DNA from: CALBPI01 sp045110335
GTDB taxonomy: Bacteria; Pseudomonadota; Gammaproteobacteria; Steroidobacterales; Woeseiaceae
Assembly (NCBI GenBank): GCA_045110335.1
Contig: JBGCGB010000002.1
Coordinates: 118,825-182,824, forward strand
DNA length: 64,000 nt
Direction: 5' to 3'
A model generated the notes under the pieces. That model was not told the origin of the DNA and did no database searches. It saw nothing but the letters and a program-made list of their open reading frames with translations. Both the position numbers and the translations under genes were made by a program. Shown here piece by piece: positions 24,997 through 32,695 of this stretch; positions within the stretch are counted from its first letter, which is position 1, and the number at the start of each line of letters is the position of its first letter.

Positions 24997-26492
24997 CAGA
25001 CTATCGACTCCGCTACGTCTTTTTTGACCACACGCCGTTTGCGCGGCGCGGGTGGTTTCTTGGGCGTATCTTGCCAAACACCGGTTGCGTGCCCGGTGCC
25101 TACACCTTCGAAAAATTCTTTCATGCCATCAAAGCGTTCTTGCTGCGCGATGGCGCTATTAATCATTTGAGCGAGAGAACCCGGCCCCGGAATCCCCATC
25201 AACGGACGCGCCGAAATCAGGTTAGTAAAATACAGTGCCGGGATGGCGCGCTCTTTTGCCGCTTGAACAACCGGCGTTGTACCAATCGCCAGGTCGGGTT
25301 TGAACTCGGACATCGCGGCCAGGTCTTGTTCAAGCGAAGCACGGAACTGGACCTTCACGCCTTTGGCTTCCAGCCATTCACGATCAGCATCAGACCACTG
25401 TGTCTTCGGACAAGCACTACCGACATAGCGCACATCTGCGCCACATTCGACGAGCAAACGTGCCACCAATAGCTCGGAACCTTCGTAACCGGACATCGTA
25501 ATCCGCCCTTTAATCGGCGAATCTGCAACGGCGCCTGTCAACGCCGGCAATATTTGATTCTTGGCTTTGCTGATCGCCGCGGCATCAACCCCGTAGGCTT
25601 CACCAATCGCGCTTAGCCAATCTGCCGTACCATCACGGCCCACCGGCGCAGATCCAACGATCTTGCGTCCGGCCGCTTCGAACTCGCGGACGGAAGCGGT
25701 ATAGAAAGGATGAATCGCACCGACAACATTACAATCCAGCGCTGCGTACAATTCTCGCCATTCGCGAGTCGGTACCACAGGGCCGGCTGCCAAACCCATC
25801 GGCTTCAACATCTGGTCGATGCTAATCGGGTCTGCTGGGAACATTTCGCCCAATAGTGCAACGCGCGGCAAATCACCGATCGCTTCACGTGGTGCCGCAA
25901 CCGGGCCGAGTTCCGCTTCAGTGCGTGCATATTTCAACATCGCGCCGGCTAACACATCTTTGGCTTCAGCATGGGTAGGAATACCGAATCCCGGCACATC
26001 AATGCCGATGATCCGAACGCCGTTAATTTCTTTCGGCAGCATTTGCAACGGAATACCCGACGCCGTTGGTACGCACAAATTCGTGACGACCACGGCATCG
26101 TAGTGTTCGGGATCAGCCATTTGCTCTACGGCTTCACGAATATCTTCGTACAGCTTGCCGGTTACCAGTGTCTCGGAATTGAACGGGACATAGCCGACAG
26201 TGCGTCGCGCGCCGTAAAAATGTGAGGTAAATGTCAATCCATAAACACAGCAAGCTGATCCGGAAAGAATCGTTGCCGTCCGCCGCATCCTCAAGCCAAC
26301 ACGCAACGAACCGAATGCCGGACACATACTTTGCGGTTGGTCATGCGGACCCACCGGGTAGTCCGCGGCATAGCGATCCAGCACTTCTTTCTTACCCGCT
26401 TTGCTAGCGGCGTCGCGCATCTCATCCTTCGCATGACAGCCTTTGCCATCCACTTGCGTCGGTTTGATTTCGTTGTCGTTTACATCTGTCAT
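24996..26492 (-). CDS. bchY: BchY, chlorophyllide a reductase subunit Y
   Basis: Second nitrogenase-like subunit of chlorophyllide a reductase, which holds the Fe-S cluster with BchZ. The 498-residue product has SMCPAFGSLRVGLRMRRTATILSG followed by SACCVYGLTF, the typical cysteine-bearing region, and VTNLCVPTASGIPL. The ATG at 26492 lies 13 bases after the bchX stop, and its stop overlaps bchZ. Confidence 0.96.
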   Translation of the reverse strand: MTDVNDNEIKPTQVDGKGCHAKDEMRDAASKAGKKEVLDRYAADYPVGPHDQPQSMCPAFGSLRVGLRMRRTATILSGSACCVYGLTFTSHFYGARRTVGYVPFNSETLVTGKLYEDIREAVEQMADPEHYDAVVVTNLCVPTASGIPLQMLPKEINGVRIIGIDVPGFGIPTHAEAKDVLAGAMLKYARTEAELGPVAAPREAIGDLPRVALLGEMFPADPISIDQMLKPMGLAAGPVVPTREWRELYAALDCNVVGAIHPFYTASVREFEAAGRKIVGSAPVGRDGTADWLSAIGEAYGVDAAAISKAKNQILPALTGAVADSPIKGRITMSGYEGSELLVARLLVECGADVRYVGSACPKTQWSDADREWLEAKGVKVQFRASLEQDLAAMSEFKPDLAIGTTPVVQAAKERAIPALYFTNLISARPLMGIPGPGSLAQMINSAIAQQERFDGMKEFFEGVGTGHATGVWQDTPKKPPAPRKRRVVKKDVAESIV

Positions 26493-26505
26493 GATTGCCT
26501 ACGAT

Positions 26506-27528
26506 TTAAACAGCGTCGTAAATAACTTCTAAGGATTCTTTCGGCTCGAAGCTCACGCCTCGCATGTCTTCGGCCGTCGCGGGCTCAAGCACGTAATCAG
26601 CACCGGTTTCGCGACTTGAAAACAGATTCAGCAACCCGTCCTGATCGAGTGGTTTTGGCTGTCTTGGTTCAGCGCTCGCAATCTCCGCAGCGAGATCTTC
26701 AAACAACGACGCCCATTGACCGCCCGGCTTACCGACAATCTCGTAGTTGGCACTCTTCCGACGAATATCTTCATCAGCAGGGATTGCGGCCAACACCGGA
26801 ATACCGACAGCTTCTGCAAATGCAGCGGCTTCGCCAGTACCGTCATCTTTGTTAATAGCAATGCCGGCAACGCCAACGTTTCCGCCGAGTTTTCTGAAGT
26901 ACTCCACAGCGGAGCAAACGTTGTTCGCCACATACAGCGACTGGAGATCGTTTGAACCGACAACAATGACTTTCTGGCACATGTCGCGGGCAATCGGCAA
27001 ACCGAAACCACCACAGACAACATCACCGAGGAAATCGAGCAACACGTAGTCGAAATCCCATTCATGGAAACCGAGTTTTTCGAGTAACTCGAAACCGTGA
27101 ATAATGCCGCGACCACCGCAACCCCGACCGACTTCAGGTCCGCCGAGCTCCATCGCGTAAACGCCATCACGCTTAAAGCAAACATCACCGATGGCGACTT
27201 CTTCACCTGCCGCCTTCTTGCGGGACGATGTTTCAATGATCGTCGGGCAACTTTTGCCGCCGAACAGAAGCGATGTCGTGTCACTTTTTGGATCACAACC
27301 CAGCAAGAGCACTTTCTTGCCCTGTTGCGCCATCATGTAAGACAAGTTGGAAAGCGTGAAGCTTTTGCCAATACCGCCTTTACCGTAGATCGCAATAATT
27401 TGTGTTTCTTTGGTGACCTCACCACTCGCAACCGGGTCGGGATCGACACTGGCTTCGTCACGTAAGGCATCACGCATTTTTATCTGAGCATCCACTTTGA
27501 TCTCAGTTACATTATTTTCAACACTCAC
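26506..27528 (-). CDS. bchX: BchX, chlorophyllide a reductase iron protein
   Basis: NifH-like ATPase that feeds electrons to BchYZ. The P-loop is IYGKGGIGKSFTLSN, the switch and cluster regions include GCDPKSDTTSLLFGG, GRGCGGRG and DVVCGGFG, all typical. I chose GTG at 27528, which is preceded by GGAG at about eight bases and overlaps the end of bchC; a longer TTG-initiated frame starts at 27546. It forms an operon with bchC upstream and bchYZ downstream. Confidence 0.95.
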   Translation of the reverse strand: MSVENNVTEIKVDAQIKMRDALRDEASVDPDPVASGEVTKETQIIAIYGKGGIGKSFTLSNLSYMMAQQGKKVLLLGCDPKSDTTSLLFGGKSCPTIIETSSRKKAAGEEVAIGDVCFKRDGVYAMELGGPEVGRGCGGRGIIHGFELLEKLGFHEWDFDYVLLDFLGDVVCGGFGLPIARDMCQKVIVVGSNDLQSLYVANNVCSAVEYFRKLGGNVGVAGIAINKDDGTGEAAAFAEAVGIPVLAAIPADEDIRRKSANYEIVGKPGGQWASLFEDLAAEIASAEPRQPKPLDQDGLLNLFSSRETGADYVLEPATAEDMRGVSFEPKESLEVIYDAV

Positions 27529-28468
27529 TCGTATCGCTCCAGTCAAGGATCATTTTCAAACAGGCATCATCGGAAAATGCCGTGGTGTAGGCGTCAGCTG
27601 CATCAACCGCAGCGACGGTGTGCGTAATCAAACCACCAAGGTTCAACTCACCTCTATCCGCCATCGCAACGACATGTTGCAAATCAGCGGGCTGCCACTC
27701 GGCAGCAATGCGAATCGTCAACTCACGCATAAACGCCGGCGGGAAATCGAAACTGACTCGACTCGCATAGAAGCCCGCCAGGATCAGCTCGCCCTGAGGC
27801 GCCGCGCGTGAAATCAATTCATCCAAAACACGTGTGTCGCCAGAGACATCACAAATACAGCCATAGTCACGTCGCTGGTCCGTCGCCGGATCAATCACCG
27901 GATACGCAAACTCACCCTCACGGCGTGCGGCATTCACTTCCCATACGGTTGGCGGTGGATGGCCGTCCGCCACAATCAATCGTGCGATGAGTCTCCCGAG
28001 GACACCGTGACCGATGACCAAATCCGGAGCTGCTTGATGGCGCGCTTTTTGACAGGCGTGCCTGGCGGTTGCCGCCAATGCAAGCAAGACGCCTTTGGCT
28101 TCAAGCGCCGATGAAATCGCGATCGCCTTTTCGGCAGGACAAATCAGGTTGGATGCTGCGCCACCGAAAAGTCCGCGAACCTCGCCGTAACAGCGAGCGC
28201 CCGAGACAAAAACAAGTTCACCAATTCGTGATTCGAGGCCGACTGCAGCATGGGTGATTTCACCGACCGTTTCGTATCCCGGCACCAATGGATAACCCAT
28301 ACCTGGGAACTCGGGCATTTCGCCAGTCCAGAGCAGTCGCTCGGTACCCGTGCTGATGCCACTCCATCGAACTTGGACCGCTACCTCACCGTCAGCCAAT
28401 GGCGATAACGGCAAACGGCTCAAAGTGACCGTGCGCGGCTGTTGCATAACGACAGCAAGCGTCTCCAT
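27518..28468 (-). CDS. bchC: BchC, 3-hydroxyethyl bacteriochlorophyllide a dehydrogenase
   Basis: Zinc-alcohol-dehydrogenase-like enzyme that oxidises the 3-hydroxyethyl group to acetyl in bacteriochlorophyll a synthesis. The 316-residue product has SGISTGTERLLWTGEMPEFPGMGYPLVPGYETVGE, which is diagnostic of BchC, and a Rossmann region VIGHGVLGRL. The ATG at 28468 is preceded by GGCGGG. It heads the bchCXYZ-puf transcript and has a PpsR-type palindrome overlapping its predicted -35 box. Confidence 0.96.
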   Translation of the reverse strand: METLAVVMQQPRTVTLSRLPLSPLADGEVAVQVRWSGISTGTERLLWTGEMPEFPGMGYPLVPGYETVGEITHAAVGLESRIGELVFVSGARCYGEVRGLFGGAASNLICPAEKAIAISSALEAKGVLLALAATARHACQKARHQAAPDLVIGHGVLGRLIARLIVADGHPPPTVWEVNAARREGEFAYPVIDPATDQRRDYGCICDVSGDTRVLDELISRAAPQGELILAGFYASRVSFDFPPAFMRELTIRIAAEWQPADLQHVVAMADRGELNLGGLITHTVAAVDAADAYTTAFSDDACLKMILDWSDTSEC

Positions 28469-28533
28469 CACAATACCCGCCTGCTTTTAGACATGTTGTG
28501 GACAAAGATTGGAGGTTTGATTCATGGGAGTTG

Positions 28534-28561
28534 AGTTTACGCCGAACGCCCCAAGTGTCAA
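28534..28561 (-). promoter_or_regulatory. Predicted sigma-70 promoter of bchC
   Basis: On the minus strand TTGACA (28561-28556) and TAAACT (28539-28534) are spaced by 16 bases, giving a leader of about 60 bases before the bchC ATG. The -35 box lies inside the PpsR palindrome. Confidence 0.45.
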
Positions 28562-28573
28562 GTTTGTGAGACA
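28556..28573 (-). promoter_or_regulatory. PpsR/CrtJ binding site upstream of bchC
   Basis: TGTCAAGTTTGTGAGACA is an exact TGT-N12-ACA match with extended TGTC...GACA symmetry. It sits in the 119-base gap between crtF and bchC and overlaps the predicted bchC -35 box, consistent with repression by the PpsR encoded at 48.9 kb. Confidence 0.8.
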
Positions 28574-28587
28574 GCCGATAGTGTCAA

Positions 28588-29670
28588 CTAAACTGGATTG
28601 CTGAGCAGGACACTACAGATAAGTGGGACAGGTGTTCGACGTTCTTGAACCGGAGAAAAACCACTAGCCAATAACAACTCATTGATTTCTTTCGGCGTTC
28701 TAGCTCTTCCGCTGCCCATAGCCAGTAAATAGAAGCCAAAGTAGGCGTCACCAACGGTCTCAGCGCCTTTCGTCGCCGCCAACGGTTCGGCGATCATTAG
28801 CGTCGCTTCCGGTCGAATTCGCTGGCGAATATTCTTTAACAGCGCAAGGACCGTATGGTCATCATGATCATGAATGATCCGCACCAGCGTCACTAAGTCC
28901 GGCTCGGCAGGCAGCTCGACGTCCAAAAAACTACCGCCAACGATATTCAGGCCCGATTCTGGTCCCACACCGGCCACAACACCAGGCAAGTCAACTAGTG
29001 TCCGCTCGAGCGACGGGTAAGCACTGCCAATCGCACGCAAGAACGCACCTGTGCCGCCGCCAACATCCATCACATGCCGGAACTGGTCAAACTTCATTGA
29101 GGCGAGCACCTGCTCCACGATCATGGGTTGCGACGCGGCCATCAATGCACTGTATTCAGCAACGCGGCCTTTCGACAAACTAGCGGGGTCATCCGATGTG
29201 GCGTATCCCCAATACTGACTGAGCCCGGAATCAATATCACCGCGCAGCAGCGCTAAAGGCGCCCGCATGTCTTCATAGAAAAGCCGATGATGGGCGGCCA
29301 TTGCCGCAATACCTTGGTCACCGATCATCGCCGCGCCTAACGGACCCAAAGCAATCATCGAAGACGGGCGCTTTTCTAATAAGCCCAAGGTTACAGCCGC
29401 TTTGGCTAATCGATCTGCCGCGGCAACCGGCAATTTGGATTCGATGGCCAGTTGATCCAGAGCAACCGGTCCGGTGCGTAATCGTTCGAACCAATCAAGC
29501 TCAACGCAACTCATCAATACCTTGCTGTAAACAAAGCCTGCCGATAGATCGAAGAGTTGCCGCGCACGGCGACGGGCGATCAGCCGAAAAGGCCAAATCT
29601 TGCCGAAAAATGCACGAAAAGTAGGCTGGCTTAACCAGCGATTACGCAGATCCGAAAGCGCGTATCGCAC
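28588..29670 (-). CDS. crtF: CrtF, carotenoid O-methyltransferase
   Basis: SAM-dependent enzyme that methylates the 1-hydroxy group of acyclic carotenoids in the spheroidene/spirilloxanthin branch. The 360-residue product has an N-terminal dimerisation region (FDLSAGFVYSKVLMSCVELDWFERL) and the SAM motif VMDVGGGTGAFLRAI. The start is GTG at 29670, directly after the crtE stop codon, so translation is probably coupled. No crtD is next to it. Confidence 0.94.
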   Translation of the reverse strand: MRYALSDLRNRWLSQPTFRAFFGKIWPFRLIARRRARQLFDLSAGFVYSKVLMSCVELDWFERLRTGPVALDQLAIESKLPVAAADRLAKAAVTLGLLEKRPSSMIALGPLGAAMIGDQGIAAMAAHHRLFYEDMRAPLALLRGDIDSGLSQYWGYATSDDPASLSKGRVAEYSALMAASQPMIVEQVLASMKFDQFRHVMDVGGGTGAFLRAIGSAYPSLERTLVDLPGVVAGVGPESGLNIVGGSFLDVELPAEPDLVTLVRIIHDHDDHTVLALLKNIRQRIRPEATLMIAEPLAATKGAETVGDAYFGFYLLAMGSGRARTPKEINELLLASGFSPVQERRTPVPLICSVLLSNPV

Positions 29671-30543
29671 TTATGCAGCGGCGCGAAGACGTCGAAGCTT
29701 GCGAACCACGTTGTCCGCCTCAGCTTGCACGAGCTGTTGCAAAGGCAACCGGCCGGTGCAATCCGGAATACTATCCGTTGCTTCGCTGACAAATCGCTGC
29801 AACTGCTGAACAGCATCATCAAAATTCCATGCTGTCATGACGGTCGGGCTCGCATTACGAATGTCTTGACCCGCAGGCTTGCCGATTTGTTCGGCCGTGC
29901 CATGCTTATCCAAGATGTCATCGGCAACCTGATAAGCCTGCCCTAACTTTGACCCCAAGGTGTGCCACGCATCCGGCATTTGACCGGCAGCCGCTGCACC
30001 GGCCGCTGTCGCTGCGGCAAATAAAGCACCAGTCTTGGCCTTTTGATACGCGACCAGATCAATGCCAGGTTCACACTCATAAGCTTGTCCGGCAATGATG
30101 CCATTCGGCGCTCCGACGGACTGGCCAACCAAACGCATCAGGACCTGCAGTCGCGATGGTTTCGCGATAGCGCCAGCCGCCAACACCTCGAATGCCATGA
30201 CAATCAGTTCATCACCGCACAACAGCGCCAGGCGTTCGTCAAAGGCGACATGCACTGAAGGTTTGCCACGGCGCAAATCCGCATTGTCAAAACAGGGGAG
30301 ATCGTCGTGCACAAGTGACGCGCAATGCAGCAGCTCTATCGCGACCGCAGCGGCATCAACACAAGCGGCATCATCCGCGCCGCAAGCAGCGGCAACAGCA
30401 TGACTCAATTTGGGTCGTATCCGGGCACCGCCCGGTACCACTGCGTATCTGACCGCTTCCGCAAGACGTGGCGGGCAAGCATCTGACAGATGCAAATCCA
30501 GAGCGGACTCGATACTCGCTTCAATACGCGCCGACATTTGCAT
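29671..30543 (-). CDS. crtE: CrtE, geranylgeranyl diphosphate synthase
   Basis: Polyprenyl synthase that supplies C20 diphosphate for carotenoids and for the bacteriochlorophyll tail. The first Asp-rich motif is HDDLPCFDN (D80-D86) and the second is VADDILDK; GGARIRPKL is the basic diphosphate site. 290 residues. The ATG at 30543 has GGAG nine bases upstream. It is divergent from crtC, with two PpsR-type sites between them. Confidence 0.95.
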   Translation of the reverse strand: MQMSARIEASIESALDLHLSDACPPRLAEAVRYAVVPGGARIRPKLSHAVAAACGADDAACVDAAAVAIELLHCASLVHDDLPCFDNADLRRGKPSVHVAFDERLALLCGDELIVMAFEVLAAGAIAKPSRLQVLMRLVGQSVGAPNGIIAGQAYECEPGIDLVAYQKAKTGALFAAATAAGAAAAGQMPDAWHTLGSKLGQAYQVADDILDKHGTAEQIGKPAGQDIRNASPTVMTAWNFDDAVQQLQRFVSEATDSIPDCTGRLPLQQLVQAEADNVVRKLRRLRAAA

Positions 30544-30582
30544 AGGAACTCTCCGCTACTGACTTGCTCTGACACCTACTAT

Positions 30583-30625
30583 TGTCAAAGTTTATTGTCA
30601 GATATAGTGTCAGGAAGAATAGACA
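30583..30625. promoter_or_regulatory. Tandem PpsR/CrtJ sites between crtE and crtC
   Basis: TGTCAGGAAGAATAGACA (30608-30625) is an exact TGT-N12-ACA match. TGTCAAAGTTTATTGTCA (30583-30600) differs at one base and lies 7 bases away, matching the paired arrangement to which CrtJ/PpsR binds cooperatively in Rhodobacter. They are placed to control both divergent genes. Confidence 0.72.
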
Positions 30626-30665
30626 CTAGAGTAGATTGCGTCAACCAACGATGACGCAGAAATGA

Positions 30666-31649
30666 ATGATGGCAAAACCTCTCGAGCAATTTGACGAACA
30701 AAAGTTCAAGCCCTTTGATCAATACTTCGACACCGAAGTCCCGGAGGGCGGCTATCGATGGTGGTACGCCGATGTGATCAGCGACGATGGCAAGACCAGT
30801 TTTGTGGTCATCGGCTTTATTGGCAGTGTTTTTTCACCTTATTACGCCCGTGCGCGCAGAAAGCAACGTCCGGACCCCTACAATCACTGCGCCATCAATG
30901 CTGTTATCTATCAACCCGGCAAGAAGCATTGGGCGATGACAGAACGATCCGGGCAAGCATTGAACCCGCAACCAAATGGCATCGCCATCGGTCCGAGCAG
31001 CTTATCCTGGCAAGACGGCGATTTGATCATCGACATCGAAGAATGGACAAATCCGTTTCCTCGCCGGCTACGTGGCACGGTTAGGATCACACCCGGCACG
31101 ACATCGGACACAGCTTACGGATTACATACCAACGGCAAACATTGGTGGTGGCCGGTCGCACCAAGAGCGCGTGCAGTCGCAGAATTCACAGCACCGGGCT
31201 TGTCTTTTACGGGCAGCGCCTACATTGACTCGAACTTCGGCGCCGAGTCGTTAGAGTCGGGCTTCGATTACTGGGATTGGACGCGCGCCGCCAATCCCGC
31301 CATGGATCCGGCCATTACCTACCATACGCGCCAAAGAGACGGGCACGAGCGGCGTCTTTCGCTGAGCGTCGGCGCCGACGGAACATTAGCACCAACGGAA
31401 TCGCCGGGGATTCAGACATTGAACAAAGCGGTTTGGCGAGTCGAAAGAGCGATCTGCACTGACCTGCCCGTCCGTGCCGTGCGAACCTTGGAGGACACAC
31501 CTTTTTACGCGCGCTCCGTCGTCGATATCAATGACCAAGGCGGCAACCATTTAATGCATGAAAGTCTCTCGCTTGACCGATTTAGGCAGCGCTGGGTGCA
31601 AACGCTTTTACCGTTCAGGATGCCGAGACGTAGCCATTGGCAGCGGTAA
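30666..31649 (+). CDS. crtC: CrtC, acyclic carotenoid 1,2-hydratase
   Basis: Adds water to the end double bond of neurosporene or lycopene, opening the route to spheroidene or spirilloxanthin. The 327-residue product has the family features GGYRWWYADVISDDGKTSFVVIGFIGSVFSPYYARAR, NHCAINAVIY and the C-terminal YIDSNFGAESLESGFDYWDW. Two ATG codons (30666 and 30669) are possible. It faces crtE across the PpsR sites, and is followed by the PEP-CTERM gene. Confidence 0.94.
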   Translation: MMAKPLEQFDEQKFKPFDQYFDTEVPEGGYRWWYADVISDDGKTSFVVIGFIGSVFSPYYARARRKQRPDPYNHCAINAVIYQPGKKHWAMTERSGQALNPQPNGIAIGPSSLSWQDGDLIIDIEEWTNPFPRRLRGTVRITPGTTSDTAYGLHTNGKHWWWPVAPRARAVAEFTAPGLSFTGSAYIDSNFGAESLESGFDYWDWTRAANPAMDPAITYHTRQRDGHERRLSLSVGADGTLAPTESPGIQTLNKAVWRVERAICTDLPVRAVRTLEDTPFYARSVVDINDQGGNHLMHESLSLDRFRQRWVQTLLPFRMPRRSHWQR

Positions 31650-31762
31650 ATGAACGCAACGCAGCGCTGTTAACAATAATGTCGTCGGAAAAGCTTACAA
31701 CCTTGCCGTATCTGGTCGAACCGCAAAACTAAAAATCGCGTAAAAACAGTCACTTAGATTTC

Positions 31763-31778
31763 TGGCCTAATCTTTGCA
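31763..31778 (+). promoter_or_regulatory. Candidate sigma-54 (-24/-12) promoter of the PEP-CTERM gene
   Basis: TGGCCTAATCTTTGCA fits TGGC-N7-TTGCW with GG and GC spaced as in -24/-12 elements. The predicted start would be near 31790, about 57 bases before the ATG. PEP-CTERM genes in several proteobacteria are under RpoN and the PrsK/PrsR system, which makes the match meaningful. Confidence 0.6.
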
Positions 31779-31846
31779 TTCGTGATTACAAGACAAAGCT
31801 CTAATAAAGCGGCGTCAAAATCAGAATAAATTTTGGAGCGACAGAA

Positions 31847-32383
31847 ATGTTCAAGAAATTAGCACTGCTAGCAGCAGCACTAACACTGCCGGGCCTCGCC
31901 AGCGCCGCGACAATCGTGACATACGATTTCAACTGGGCGGGTAGCGATGGGTACTCAATGAGCGGTTACTTTACCTACGATCAAGAAGACGCTGCCGATC
32001 GTCGCATTCGCGATGGCGAAGTGATGTCTATCGTGTTCGAGGGCTTTATTGACGGCGTTTCTTTCGGCGTTGTTGACGACGCGAATACCGTCGACGGTTT
32101 CAACTTTAACTTCAATACGAGAAACGGACGTTTCTTGACGAATGGCAGTGCTGTTGGCAATCGCGGTCAGGCCTGGAATATTGGTGGCTTCGGTTTTGCT
32201 TACCTTAATGACTTCACAGGCTCAGCCCTATTTGTCGATGGTGACATCGTTGGGGTTGCAGGTCGTAACAGACTGCGTGCATCGTTCCGATCCATCCAGG
32301 AAGTACCAGCACCAGCAACGCTTGCGCTGCTAGGCATGGGCTTGTTCGGCTTAGGTCTTGCTCGACGCAACAAGAAAGCCTAA
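31847..32383 (+). CDS. PEP-CTERM sorting-domain protein
   Basis: A 178-residue secreted protein. Signal peptide: MFKKLALLAAALTLPGLASA. The C-terminus has the exosortase sorting signal: VPAPATLALL, then a hydrophobic span and the basic end GLARRNKKA. The middle (about 22-150) is glycine-, aspartate- and phenylalanine-rich with beta character and no catalytic motif. Such proteins are processed by an exosortase and often belong to extracellular matrix production. The ATG has GGAGCGACAG upstream. It sits between crtC and crtB inside the PGC, which is unusual, and ends at a strong terminator. Confidence 0.85.
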   Translation: MFKKLALLAAALTLPGLASAATIVTYDFNWAGSDGYSMSGYFTYDQEDAADRRIRDGEVMSIVFEGFIDGVSFGVVDDANTVDGFNFNFNTRNGRFLTNGSAVGNRGQAWNIGGFGFAYLNDFTGSALFVDGDIVGVAGRNRLRASFRSIQEVPAPATLALLGMGLFGLGLARRNKKA

Positions 32384-32406
32384 TCACCCCATTCAGTGAT
32401 TGAGAG

Positions 32407-32432
32407 AAGCCCCGCTTGCGGGGCTTTTTTTT
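32407..32432 (+). terminator. Rho-independent terminator of the PEP-CTERM gene
   Basis: Perfect 9-bp stem AAGCCCCGC / GCGGGGCTT with a two-base TT loop and a run of eight T. It lies 24 bases after the stop. Confidence 0.95.
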
Positions 32433-32563
32433 GCCTGTTGTTTCATGACACGACGACCGATACTTCGTCGATTATCGTCGAGATAAGCACGGCAGAAAGG
32501 GACCCAATTAGTGAATCGCATTTGCGCCTAGCGCTCGTTTGGACTTATTAACACAAATTCAGA
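32433..32563. other. Intergenic stretch between PEP-CTERM terminator and the small ORF
   Basis: This is the meeting point of the two converging transcripts. I see no gene, repeat or regulatory site in it. Confidence 0.5.
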
Positions 32564-32695
32564 TCAGTGAAGCTCATCATCTGATCCTTCAACATCGTCT
32601 TGATCGCGCGTGGATGGCCGAACCGACCAAACCTGCCAGATAAGAAAAGCCAGCACCGGCACATACAACAAAAAGTAAACGGGCGAGTCAGCCAT
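32564..32695 (-). CDS. Small single-span membrane protein (43 residues) overlapping crtB
   Basis: Begins MADSPVYFLLYVPVLAFLIW and ends with an acidic tail EGSDDELH. It has one hydrophobic span (about 6-22), a WQVWSVRP boundary and a charged cytoplasmic tail, a design seen in small accessory subunits of membrane complexes. The ATG at 32695 overlaps the crtB stop by 8 bases in another frame, the same overlap style as the rest of this operon. No clear ribosome binding site is visible, so translation would depend on coupling. I do not recognise a family. Confidence 0.45.
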   Translation of the reverse strand: MADSPVYFLLYVPVLAFLIWQVWSVRPSTRDQDDVEGSDDELH

